From: an uncultured Bacteroides sp.
Lineage (GTDB): Bacteria > Bacteroidota > Bacteroidia > Bacteroidales > Bacteroidaceae
DNA length: 61,542 nucleotides
Direction of reading: 5' to 3'
NCBI GenBank assembly: GCA_945965395.1
Contig: CAMFND010000107.1
Span: 1 to 61,542, forward strand
Shown piece by piece: positions 26,174 to 35,116 of this stretch (within the stretch, counting starts at the first letter, position 1; each line of letters opens with the position of its first letter). A program made the translations under genes and the position numbers. The notes below the pieces were generated by a model. It saw nothing but the letters and a program-made list of their open reading frames with translations, was not told the origin of the DNA and did no database searches.

Positions 26174-28747
26174 ATGTCAAAAATCACTCTGATGATGTTA
26201 CTGGCCTTTTTACTGACTTATGGAAATCATGCGTCGGGCAGTAGTTTATCTCAAATCCATCAGCTGCATACTGGATGGGAGTTTTCAATGTATGGTAGTA
26301 ATGAATGGTTGTCTGCACAGGTGCCGGGCACGGTGCATCAAGACCTGATAGCCCATGATAAATTGCCTGATCCTTTTTATGGCATGAATGAGCAGAAAAT
26401 ACAATGGGTGGAAAAGGAAGACTGGCTGTATCGTACTTCATTTGTACTGACAGAGGAGCAGTTACATCATGAAGGAGTATATCTGGTTTTTGAAGGGCTT
26501 GATACCTATGCAGATGTTTTCTTAAACGGTTCTTTGCTGCTGAAAGCAGATAATATGTTTGTGGGTTATCGGGTATCTGTCAAGTCTGTCTTAAGAAAAG
26601 GAGAAAACAAGCTTGTAATACGCTTCCGTTCGCCTATCCGGGAAGCGATGCCACAATGGGAGAGTAACGGGTTTGATTATCCGGCCGATAATGATCATTA
26701 TCCACAGAAACTAAGTATTTTTACTCGTAAGGCACCTTATTCTTATGGATGGGACTGGGGTATCCGTATGGTGACTTGTGGCATTTGGCGTCCAGTGTAT
26801 CTGCAGTTCGCGGATCGGGCGGTAGTGGAAGATTATTTCGTGCATCAGCAGTCAGTCAGCGCCGAACGGGCAGAGGTAAACAATCGCTTAGAAATAAACA
26901 ATATTAGCAATCATACACAGCAGGCTGTAGTACGTGTGTCGTACAGTTATGCGGGTGAGTCAGATAAGAACGTGGAGCGGACGGTGGAATTGCGACCGGG
27001 ACTTAATCATATTTCTCTTCCTGTGACAGTGGAACAGCCGCACTTGTGGATGCCTAACGGTTGGGGAGAGCCTGCATTGTATACGTTTGAGGCTTCAGTG
27101 TCGGTAGACGGACAGGTAGTGTCACAGAAGAGTCACCAGATTGGTCTGCGCTCGATACGTGTAGTCCAGGAGAAAGATAAGGACGGCCGGAGCTTCTACT
27201 TCGAAGTGAACGGGATACCGATGTTTGCCAAAGGTACAAACCTGATTCCGTCGGACGCCCTGTTGCCGCGTGTTACGCGCCAGCGCTACAGCCGTTTGTT
27301 GGAGGATGTGCAGTCGTCCAATATGAACATGATTCGTGTGTGGGGCGGTGGTATCTATGAAGACGATGCGTTCTTTGAGGAAGCCGACAGGCGCGGTATC
27401 CTGGTGTGGCAGGACTTCATGTTTGCTTGTACCACTTATCCCCACGATCCGGCCTTTCTGCGCCGTGTGGAAGCGGAAGCAGAATATAATATCCGCCGCC
27501 TGCGCAACCATGCGTCGCTGGCCATGTGGTGCGGCAATAATGAAATTTACGAAGGCATGCGCTACTGGGGATGGAAGGAGAAATATTCGCCCGAAGTCTA
27601 TCAGCAGATGCAGGAAGGATATGATATGCTTTTCCGTCAGCTTTTGCCACAGAAGGTGAAAGAATTTGATCTGGGTCGCTTCTACCTGGAAGGCTCGCCG
27701 CTGGAGGCCAACTGGGGCAGGCCGGAGAGCTGGAAGGTGGGCGACAGCCATAACTGGGGCACGTGGTACGGGCAGAAGCCTTTCGAGAGCCTGGACCGCG
27801 AGATTCCGCGCTTCATGAGCGAGTACGGCTTTCAGGCCTTTCCGGAGATGAAGACCATTCGCACCTTTGCTTCGCCCGAGGATTATGAGCTGGAGTCGTC
27901 CGTGATGAACGCGCATCAGAAGAGCACGATAGGAAATGCCTTGATTAAGAAAACCATGAGCCTGTATTATCCGGTGCCGGAGAAGTTTGAAGACCTGGTG
28001 TACGTGGGGCTGGTGCTGCAAGGCCATGGCATGCGCCGGGGCATGGTGGCACACCGCCGCAACCGTCCGTACTGCATGGGCAGCCTGCCTTGGCAGCTGA
28101 ACGACAGCTGGCCGGTGGTGTCGTGGTCGGCCATCGATTATTACGGCAACTGGAAGGCGATGCAGTATCAGACGCGCCGTGCCTTTGCGCCCGTGTTGGT
28201 GGATGCCATCCGCGAGGGCGACAAGTTGCGCTTCTATGTGCTTTCTGACCGTTTGCAGACGGAGAAAGTGACGCTTCAGCTAGCTTGGACGGACTTTCAG
28301 GGAAAAGTGTATCGCCGCCATCGGGTGGAAGGGATGCTGCCGGTAAATGCCTCTGAGGTGTTCTTTGAGGAGGACTGGCAGAAGGCTTTTGAAGGCTGCG
28401 ACACCACAGCTTCGTTCATCCACATGACGCTCAAGGGTGCGGACGGAAGGAAGATGCTCTCGGACGAGGTGTTCTATCCAGTGCATCCCAAGGATCAGCG
28501 TCTGCCGCAGGCTGAAATTTCCTGCCGCAAGGTGGAGAAGGGCGGGGTGGTGGAGCTGACCCTGAAGTCGCGTGTGCTGGCGCGTGACGTGTTCGTGGAG
28601 GTACCCTTGCAGGGGGTGCGTTTCTCCGACAATTTCTTCGACCTGCTGCCGGGCGAGACGAAGCGGATAACGGTGTCTTCGCCCGACGGTTCTCCGCTGG
28701 AGGATATTTCCGTGGTGATTCACCAGCTGGCCGATGTGATGAAATAA
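26174..28747 (+). CDS. Secreted GH2 beta-mannosidase
   Basis: An 857-residue GH2 enzyme with a signal peptide (ends near NHASG). The N-terminal sugar-binding domain includes WEFSMYG and VPGTVHQDLIAH, typical of beta-mannosidases. The TIM barrel carries acid/base Glu457 (WCGNNEIYEG) and nucleophile Glu550 (MSEYGFQAFPE). It would release beta-mannose from the non-reducing end, for example from the Man-beta-1,4-GlcNAc core of N-glycans. I use the ATG at 26174 rather than the GTG at 26165. GC content changes inside the gene, from about 40% near 26.5 kb to 57-70% at 27.8-28.1 kb. Confidence 0.92.
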   Translation: MSKITLMMLLAFLLTYGNHASGSSLSQIHQLHTGWEFSMYGSNEWLSAQVPGTVHQDLIAHDKLPDPFYGMNEQKIQWVEKEDWLYRTSFVLTEEQLHHEGVYLVFEGLDTYADVFLNGSLLLKADNMFVGYRVSVKSVLRKGENKLVIRFRSPIREAMPQWESNGFDYPADNDHYPQKLSIFTRKAPYSYGWDWGIRMVTCGIWRPVYLQFADRAVVEDYFVHQQSVSAERAEVNNRLEINNISNHTQQAVVRVSYSYAGESDKNVERTVELRPGLNHISLPVTVEQPHLWMPNGWGEPALYTFEASVSVDGQVVSQKSHQIGLRSIRVVQEKDKDGRSFYFEVNGIPMFAKGTNLIPSDALLPRVTRQRYSRLLEDVQSSNMNMIRVWGGGIYEDDAFFEEADRRGILVWQDFMFACTTYPHDPAFLRRVEAEAEYNIRRLRNHASLAMWCGNNEIYEGMRYWGWKEKYSPEVYQQMQEGYDMLFRQLLPQKVKEFDLGRFYLEGSPLEANWGRPESWKVGDSHNWGTWYGQKPFESLDREIPRFMSEYGFQAFPEMKTIRTFASPEDYELESSVMNAHQKSTIGNALIKKTMSLYYPVPEKFEDLVYVGLVLQGHGMRRGMVAHRRNRPYCMGSLPWQLNDSWPVVSWSAIDYYGNWKAMQYQTRRAFAPVLVDAIREGDKLRFYVLSDRLQTEKVTLQLAWTDFQGKVYRRHRVEGMLPVNASEVFFEEDWQKAFEGCDTTASFIHMTLKGADGRKMLSDEVFYPVHPKDQRLPQAEISCRKVEKGGVVELTLKSRVLARDVFVEVPLQGVRFSDNFFDLLPGETKRITVSSPDGSPLEDISVVIHQLADVMK

Positions 28748-28781
28748 AATCTAATTACTTATCTTTTATATGTATTGATTT

Positions 28782-31118
28782 ATGAGACCATTTTCAAAAA
28801 TGAATTGTATGGGGCTGGCATTTGCCGGAATGCTGATGGCCTCGTGTACGGATAGTCCGACGGCTGTGGCCGACTATCAGGTTGTTCCTATGCCGCTGGA
28901 GATTACGGCGGCATCGCAGGGTTCGTTTCTGCTGAAGAGTGGAGAAACTATCCACTATACTGCAGGGAATGAAAAGATGAAGAAGAACGCCGAGTTCCTG
29001 GCTGCTTTTATCAAGGAACAGACCGGCATCGTGCTGAAGGTGGAAGAAGGTGAAAAGGAAGAGGGCATTGTGCTCAGACTGGGCCTGGAAGCCGATTCTC
29101 CGGAGGCGTATCAGCTGAAGGTGGATGGGCAGAAAGTAGTGATTGCTGCTCCTTCTGAAGCTGGTGTGTTCTATGGTATCCAGACGCTTCGCAAATCTGT
29201 ATCGGTATATGAAGGGGCAGGAGCGGTGGAATTGCCGGCAGTGGAAATCAACGACTCGCCGCGCTTCAGCTACCGTGGTATGATGCTTGATGTGGGCCGT
29301 CACATGTTCAGCATGGATGAAATCAAGACGTACATCGACATGCTGGCCCTGCATAACATCAACCGCTTCCACTGGCATCTGTCGGAAGACCAGGGATGGC
29401 GTATCGAAATCAAGAAGTATCCCAAGCTGACGGAAATCGGCTCCAAACGCAGCGAGACGGTTATCGGACGCAACTCGGGCGAATATGACGGTAAGCCTTA
29501 CGGTGGTTTCTATACGCAGGAACAGGCCCGGGAAATCGTGGCTTACGCGGCAGAACGCTATATCACGGTCATTCCGGAAATCGACCTTCCGGGTCACATG
29601 CAGGCGGCGCTGGCGGCTTATCCGGAACTGGGATGTACGGGCGGTCCGTATGAAGTTTGGCGCATGTGGGGTATTTCCGACAATGTGCTTTGTGCGGGTA
29701 ACGACAAGACCATCCAGTTCATCAAGGATGTGCTGGCGGAAATCATCGAGATATTCCCGTCGGAATACATCCATGTGGGTGGCGACGAATGTCCGAAGGT
29801 GAAGTGGGAGACTTGTCCGAAGTGTCAGGCACGTATCAAGGCGCTGGGCATCAAGGGCGACAGCAAGCACTCGAAGGAAGAATACCTGCAGAGCTACGTG
29901 ATACAGGAAGCGGAGAAGTTCCTCACCGAGAACGGGCGTAACATGATTGGCTGGGATGAAATTCTGGAAGGCGGACTGGCTCCGAATGCCACGGTGATGT
30001 CATGGAGAGGGGAAGCCGGTGGTATTGAAGCGGCTCGTCAGCAGCACAATGTCATCATGACGCCGAACACGTACCTGTATTTCGACTATTATCAGGCAAA
30101 GGATACGGACAGTGAACCGCTGGCCATCGGCGGCTATCTGCCTATGGAAAGAGTGTACAGCTACGAACCGATGCCGTCTGCTCTTTCTCCGGAAGAACAG
30201 AAGTTCATTACCGGTGTGCAGGCGAACCTCTGGACGGAGTATATCCCGACTATGGCACAGGCACAGTACATGGTACTGCCGCGTATGGCTGCGCTTTGTG
30301 AAACGCAGTGGAGCGCTCCTGAAAAGAAGCAAGATTATCAGGGATTCCTGAAACGCACGGCTCGTCTGACAAAGATTTATCAGCTGAAGGGATGGAACTA
30401 CGCTACGCATATTTTCGATGTGAATGTGAACATCGCTCCTAACACGGAAACGGGTAAGCTGGATGTAACGGCAAGCACCATCGACGATGCACCTGTGTAC
30501 TATACCCTCGACGGTACGGAACCTACCACAGCTTCGTCCAAGTATGAAAACGGACTGACCATTGATGCGGCATGTGTGCTGCGCATGATGGCCGTGCGTC
30601 CGGAAGGCAACTCGCGCATTACGCGTGACAGCATTGCGTTCAGCAAGTCTACGGCGAAGCCCATCACCATGTTGCAGCCTATCAATAAGCCTTACGAGTT
30701 TAAGGGTGCCACTACTTTGGTAGACGGTATGACAGGTGACCGCAACTACAAGACCGGACGCTGGATTGCTTTCTACAAGAATGACATGGAGGCGGTGATT
30801 GACTTAAAGGAAGCTACCGAAATCAGTTCCATGACCTTGCGCACTTGCGTGGAAAAGGGCGACTGGACGTTTGATACCAGAGGCATTACCGTAGAGGTGT
30901 CGGACGACAACAAGACTTTCAAGAAAGTGGCTTCGGAAACTTATCCGGCTATGAAGGAAACGGATGCTAACCAGATTTATACCCATACCCTGAAATTTGA
31001 CCCGGTAAAGACCCGTTACGTGAAGGTTACAGCCTTATCTGAACAGAATATCCCGGCATGGCACGGCGGCAAGGGTAATCCCGGATTCTTGTTTGTAGAT
31101 GAAATCGTATTGAACTGA
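28782..31118 (+). CDS. GH20 beta-N-acetylhexosaminidase lipoprotein
   Basis: A 778-residue enzyme. The N-terminus MRPFSKMNCMGLAFAGMLMASC is a lipoprotein signal with lipobox LMASC, so it is membrane-anchored. A GH20b-like domain (about 30-160) precedes the TIM barrel, whose catalytic pair is Asp335-Glu336 in HVGGDECPK. The C-terminus has a chitobiase-type beta domain (about 545-620) and an F5/8-type (CBM32-like) domain (about 640-778). It removes terminal beta-GlcNAc or GalNAc. It follows the beta-mannosidase by 34 bases without a terminator, so the two are probably one operon acting on the same glycan. Confidence 0.93.
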   Translation: MRPFSKMNCMGLAFAGMLMASCTDSPTAVADYQVVPMPLEITAASQGSFLLKSGETIHYTAGNEKMKKNAEFLAAFIKEQTGIVLKVEEGEKEEGIVLRLGLEADSPEAYQLKVDGQKVVIAAPSEAGVFYGIQTLRKSVSVYEGAGAVELPAVEINDSPRFSYRGMMLDVGRHMFSMDEIKTYIDMLALHNINRFHWHLSEDQGWRIEIKKYPKLTEIGSKRSETVIGRNSGEYDGKPYGGFYTQEQAREIVAYAAERYITVIPEIDLPGHMQAALAAYPELGCTGGPYEVWRMWGISDNVLCAGNDKTIQFIKDVLAEIIEIFPSEYIHVGGDECPKVKWETCPKCQARIKALGIKGDSKHSKEEYLQSYVIQEAEKFLTENGRNMIGWDEILEGGLAPNATVMSWRGEAGGIEAARQQHNVIMTPNTYLYFDYYQAKDTDSEPLAIGGYLPMERVYSYEPMPSALSPEEQKFITGVQANLWTEYIPTMAQAQYMVLPRMAALCETQWSAPEKKQDYQGFLKRTARLTKIYQLKGWNYATHIFDVNVNIAPNTETGKLDVTASTIDDAPVYYTLDGTEPTTASSKYENGLTIDAACVLRMMAVRPEGNSRITRDSIAFSKSTAKPITMLQPINKPYEFKGATTLVDGMTGDRNYKTGRWIAFYKNDMEAVIDLKEATEISSMTLRTCVEKGDWTFDTRGITVEVSDDNKTFKKVASETYPAMKETDANQIYTHTLKFDPVKTRYVKVTALSEQNIPAWHGGKGNPGFLFVDEIVLN

Positions 31119-31141
31119 CGGCGTATAGCCTTCGTGATAAA

Positions 31142-31176
31142 GGCCTGGTCTCCTGAGGGAAGATCAGGCTTTTTTA
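31142..31176 (+). terminator. Terminator of the mannosidase-hexosaminidase pair
   Basis: Stem GCCTGGTCT / AGATCAGGC with a short loop, followed by a T6 tract. It ends the glycoside hydrolase pair before rdgB. Confidence 0.8.
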
Positions 31177-31197
31177 TCGGCTTTTTGGGGTCGTTAG

Positions 31198-31228
31198 TTG
31201 AAATACTGTCGGGCGATGTGTATCTTTG
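31198..31228 (+). promoter_or_regulatory. Promoter of rdgB
   Basis: TTGA (31198-31201) is followed after 19 bp by TATCTTTG (31221-31228). The ATG lies 35 bases further on. It makes rdgB independent of the upstream hydrolases. Confidence 0.7.
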
Positions 31229-31263
31229 CATGGAAATGTATAATTGTCAAGAAAAAGTTCAAC

Positions 31264-31848
31264 ATGAAAAAGAAACTGGTTTTTGCTACCAACAATGCCC
31301 ATAAACTGGAGGAGATACGTGCCATTTTGGGAGATAAAGTGGAAGTGCTTAGTTTGGAAGACATCCGTTGTGAAGCCGATATTCCGGAAACGGCGGATAC
31401 GCTTGAAGGAAATGCCGCGCTGAAGGCAGAATATATTCATGCGCATTATGGTATGGATTGCTTTGCCGACGATACCGGTCTGGAGGTGGAAGCGCTGGAC
31501 GGGGCTCCAGGGGTGTATTCGGCACGTTATGCGGGCGGTGAAGGTCACGACTCGGAAGCCAATATGAAGAAGCTGCTGGCAGAACTGGAAGGCAAGGAGA
31601 ACCGGAAGGCGCAGTTCCGCACGGCCATCTGCCTGATAGAAGGAGGAGAAAAGCACTTGTTCGAAGGCATTGTGAAGGGAGAAATCATCCGGGAGAAAAA
31701 AGGAAGCTCCGGCTTCGGCTACGATCCGGTGTTCGTGCCGGAAGGCTATGCCGAGACTTTTGCGGAGATGGGGGTTGAAGAAAAGAACAGGATCAGTCAC
31801 CGGGCAAGAGCCGTACAGAAGCTGTGTGACTATCTGAACAGTAAATAA
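31264..31848 (+). CDS. rdgB: Non-canonical purine NTP pyrophosphatase (RdgB/HAM1)
   Basis: A 194-residue enzyme that hydrolyses dITP, ITP and XTP to monophosphates, keeping deaminated purines out of nucleic acids. The substrate motif [12 protein letters not shown] at the N-terminus, [24 protein letters not shown], and [16 protein letters not shown] are all classic. The ATG at 31264 begins MKKKLVFAT; a longer frame from 31198 runs through the promoter. It sits between glycan genes but has no link to them. Confidence 0.95.
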   Translation: MKKKLVFATNNAHKLEEIRAILGDKVEVLSLEDIRCEADIPETADTLEGNAALKAEYIHAHYGMDCFADDTGLEVEALDGAPGVYSARYAGGEGHDSEANMKKLLAELEGKENRKAQFRTAICLIEGGEKHLFEGIVKGEIIREKKGSSGFGYDPVFVPEGYAETFAEMGVEEKNRISHRARAVQKLCDYLNSK

Positions 31849-31854
31849 AGCAGA

Positions 31855-31911
31855 AAAAAGCTGTGGATTATTTCTACAAATGTGCAGAAATTCCACAGCT
31901 TTTCTTTTTCT
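31855..31911 (+). terminator. Terminator of rdgB
   Basis: Arms AAAAGCTGTGGA and TTCCACAGCTTTT, with partial TTTCT/AGAAA pairing inside, followed by CTTTTTC. Confidence 0.8.
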
Positions 31912-31919
31912 TAAATTCG

Positions 31920-31935
31920 TGTAACTTTCTTGTAA
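31920..31935 (+). promoter_or_regulatory. Possible operator: TGTAA direct repeat before susC
   Basis: TGTAA at 31920 and 31931, an 11-bp direct repeat. OmpR/PhoB-type winged-helix dimers commonly bind direct repeats of 10-11 bp. It lies about 90 bases before the susC ATG, in a leader whose promoter is poor (TTTG, 17 bp, TATTCTTTA). This is a weak prediction. Confidence 0.25.
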
Positions 31936-32024
31936 TCAATTTTTTAAAAATTAAAGTATAAAAAGGCTGTTTTTGGCGTGTGTTTTGTTGAATATTCTTT
32001 ATAATCAAAACAAAAATCGTCAAA

Positions 32025-35000
32025 ATGCAAAGAATCAGACTTTTAGTTTTATTACTGCTGTGTGTGGTGTGTCAACAGACTTTTGCACAACAGCGTACCA
32101 TCAGTGGGTTGATTACTTCAGCTGAAGATCACGAGCCGCTTATCGGGGCTACGATTTCTGTACAGGGAAATGAAGCACGTGGAGTGGTGACCGACATTGA
32201 TGGAAAGTATACATTGGAAGTGGGACCGGATGACAAGATTCTGGTCGTAGCTTACCTGGGTATGAAAACTCAGTTGATAAAAGTTCCCAAAAAAGAACAC
32301 CTGAACGTGGTGCTCCAGCCTGAAACCATGAATCTGGAAGAGGTGGTGGTGACGGGATATGGTAATTTCACCAAGTCTTCTTTCACAGGGTCTGCCAATA
32401 CCTTGAAGGGAGATATGATGAAAGACATCCCCGTGATGAGCGTGGAGCAGAAACTGCAGGGAATGACCACGGGTGTGGCTATTACCAGCAGTTCCGGACA
32501 GCCGGGAGCCAATCAGAGTATCCGTATCCGTGGTATGGGTTCGTTTAATGCTTCTCAGGAACCGTTGTTCGTGATTGACGGGGTGCCCGTAACTTCCGGT
32601 AGCCTGAGTGCCGGAGGAGCCGATGCGGCCTACATGAACAACTCCAAAACCAATATCATGAGCACGCTGAATCCGGCCGATATTGAAAATATTACGATTA
32701 TCAAGGATGCGGCGGCAGCCTCTCTGTATGGTTCGCGTGCGGCCAATGGCGTAATCCTGATTACGACCAAGAAAGGAAAGGCTGGAAAGGCACAGGTTTC
32801 CTTTAACATGTCGGGAGGTTTCTCGAATGCAGCAGTTGATTTCCGTCCGACACTGAACGGTGACCAGCGCCGTGAACTGCTGTACGAGGGGCTGGTGAAC
32901 TATGCCATGGACAAGCAGATGGCAGACCCTGCCGGCTATGCAGACGGTGAGATTAACAAGTATGCGTCTGTGCCTTCCATGGGTTATACCAACTGGAGAA
33001 AAGAGTTGCTTCGTACTGCCATCCAGCAGGATTACGAGGCATCCGTATCCGGAGGAAACGAGAAGACCACTTTCTATGCCTCTTTGGGATACAACAGTCA
33101 GGAAGGACTGGCTAAGAATTCCAGTTTGGACCGTTATTCGGCCCGTCTGAACATGACCCAGAAGGTGGGCCGGTACGGTGAGGTAGGTGCCAACATGATG
33201 TTTACCCAGATGAATCAGGAGATGAACGAAGAACGTGGCTCTGCCATCAACCCGTATTTGTGTGTGGCGATGACCATGACTCCTTCCATGCTGGTGAGAG
33301 ATGAAGCCGGAAATTATGTGGGAGCGTACGACGGCACACAGTTGAACCCGCTGCGTGATATTCTGACGGACTATAACCGCACGCGGATGACGCGTATGTT
33401 CTCCACCGGTTATGCGGCCGTAGAACCGATAAAGGGCCTGAAAATAAAGGAAACGTTAAGTTATGACTATACCATCCAGAAGGACTCGCGCTACTACAAT
33501 CCGTTGAGCTCTGCAGGACCGAAGAGCGGTTCCGATGCACAGTCCTCCAAAGGATTCATCGAATATGGGAAGCTGATTTCTTCTACTTCGGTGAATTACG
33601 TGAAGACCTTTGCGCAGAAGCACCACCTGGATGTCTTGGCTGCGTACGAAGTGGAAAGCTACCAGACGGATAAGGCATCCGGCGAACGTTCCAAATTGCC
33701 GTCGTATGTAGGGCTTACTGAACCTGATAACGGAGCAGTGTTGAACAGCTTCGTTTCATCAACGCAGGATTATCGTATGCTGTCGTATATTTCACGTTTG
33801 AACTACGATTATGACGACCGTTATTATGTGGCAGGAAGCTTCCGCCGCGACGGTAGTTCCCGCCTCTCACCCGATAACCGCTGGGGAAATTTCTGGTCCG
33901 TATCGGGTATGTGGCATGTGAGCAACGAAGCCTTCATGCAGCCTGTGAAGCACATTCTGAGCGACCTGAAGATTCGTGCCTCTTACGGTGTGAACGGTAA
34001 CCAGCCGGGCTCTCTGTATGGCTATATGGGATTGTATTCTTTGGGACAAAGCTATATGGGAGGTTTGGGTTCTTATGAATCTTCTATCTCCAACCCCAAC
34101 TTGGGATGGGAAAAGAACTATAACCTGAACGTGGGACTGGACGTGTCGTTCATCAACCGCATTTTCCTGAGCGTGGAATACTATAACCGCGATACGAAGG
34201 ATTTGCTGTACAGCCTTCCTATCAGTGCTACTACCGGATTTACGAACTATCTGAGCAATGTGGGACAGTTGAACAACCGGGGCGTGGAACTGGAATTGCG
34301 TACCATCAACTTTGCCAATGACAATTTTAACTGGACTACGGTCTTCAATTTGAGCCACAATAAGAATAAGATTGTGTCACTCAACGGACAGTTGGAGCAG
34401 TCAATCGAAGGTACATGGTTCATCCATAAAGTAGGATTGCCCTACCATACATTCTACGTAAAGGAATATGCCGGGGTAAATCCGGATACGGGTAAGGCTA
34501 TGTATTACCGGAATCAGGAAATACCGCAGGAAGACGGTACAGTGATTGTGGACCGGAGTCTGACAGAGAATGCCGGTGAAGCGCAGTCCATTCCTTACAA
34601 ATCGGTCAATCCGAAGGTCTCTGGCGGTTTGACAAACATGTTGAACTACAAATGGCTGGATTTGAGCTTTACGCTGACCTATTCGTTGGGCGGATATTCC
34701 TACGATAAGACCGGCACTTACATTGAGAACGGAACGAATAACATCTATAATTCAAAATATAATCTACCTGTCTATGCTACCGACCGCTGGCAAGAGTCGG
34801 GCAACATGACTGATGTGCCACGTTTTGTCTATGGAGAAGATGCCGGACCTCAGAACTCTTCGCGCTACATTCACAGCACCAACCATCTGCGCCTGAAGAA
34901 TCTTACGTTTGGATTTACGCTTCCTTCCGAATGGACCCGAAAGGCCCTGATTGACAAAGCCCGCATCTATTTTTCGGGCAGTAACCTGCTGACATGGGCC

Positions 35001-35102
35001 AAATGGAAGCAGTATGACCCCGAAACTCCGGTCAATGGAGAGGTATTCTGTGAGGCACCTGCTATGCGTACCTTCAACTTCGGTGTACAATTAACTTTCT
35101 AA
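32025..35102 (+). CDS. SusC/RagA-type TonB-dependent outer-membrane transporter
   Basis: A 1025-residue protein with a signal peptide (ends FAQQ, residue 23), a carboxypeptidase-regulatory-like beta domain (about 25-105), the LEEVVVTGYG junction, a plug domain (about 115-230, with SIRIRGMGSFNASQEPLFVIDGVPV split by short loops) and a C-terminal 22-strand barrel ending in Phe. It imports oligosaccharides or peptides across the outer membrane using TonB energy. There is no N-terminal STN domain, so it is not of the kind that signals through an anti-sigma factor. The partner lipoprotein gene starts 14 bases downstream. Confidence 0.95.
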   Translation: MQRIRLLVLLLLCVVCQQTFAQQRTISGLITSAEDHEPLIGATISVQGNEARGVVTDIDGKYTLEVGPDDKILVVAYLGMKTQLIKVPKKEHLNVVLQPETMNLEEVVVTGYGNFTKSSFTGSANTLKGDMMKDIPVMSVEQKLQGMTTGVAITSSSGQPGANQSIRIRGMGSFNASQEPLFVIDGVPVTSGSLSAGGADAAYMNNSKTNIMSTLNPADIENITIIKDAAAASLYGSRAANGVILITTKKGKAGKAQVSFNMSGGFSNAAVDFRPTLNGDQRRELLYEGLVNYAMDKQMADPAGYADGEINKYASVPSMGYTNWRKELLRTAIQQDYEASVSGGNEKTTFYASLGYNSQEGLAKNSSLDRYSARLNMTQKVGRYGEVGANMMFTQMNQEMNEERGSAINPYLCVAMTMTPSMLVRDEAGNYVGAYDGTQLNPLRDILTDYNRTRMTRMFSTGYAAVEPIKGLKIKETLSYDYTIQKDSRYYNPLSSAGPKSGSDAQSSKGFIEYGKLISSTSVNYVKTFAQKHHLDVLAAYEVESYQTDKASGERSKLPSYVGLTEPDNGAVLNSFVSSTQDYRMLSYISRLNYDYDDRYYVAGSFRRDGSSRLSPDNRWGNFWSVSGMWHVSNEAFMQPVKHILSDLKIRASYGVNGNQPGSLYGYMGLYSLGQSYMGGLGSYESSISNPNLGWEKNYNLNVGLDVSFINRIFLSVEYYNRDTKDLLYSLPISATTGFTNYLSNVGQLNNRGVELELRTINFANDNFNWTTVFNLSHNKNKIVSLNGQLEQSIEGTWFIHKVGLPYHTFYVKEYAGVNPDTGKAMYYRNQEIPQEDGTVIVDRSLTENAGEAQSIPYKSVNPKVSGGLTNMLNYKWLDLSFTLTYSLGGYSYDKTGTYIENGTNNIYNSKYNLPVYATDRWQESGNMTDVPRFVYGEDAGPQNSSRYIHSTNHLRLKNLTFGFTLPSEWTRKALIDKARIYFSGSNLLTWAKWKQYDPETPVNGEVFCEAPAMRTFNFGVQLTF

Positions 35103-35116
35103 AAACGAATAGGATT

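Noticed and set aside
26698-26706. Perfect DnaA box TTATCCACA as a sign of oriC
   Set aside because: A single copy inside the beta-mannosidase coding region, with no clustering or A/T-rich unwinding element around it.
27122-28054. Long antisense frame (310 codons) within the beta-mannosidase gene
   Set aside because: A shadow frame produced by high GC codon bias; no recognisable motif. Similar antisense frames in the hexosaminidase, leuS and CoA transferase genes were dropped for the same reason.
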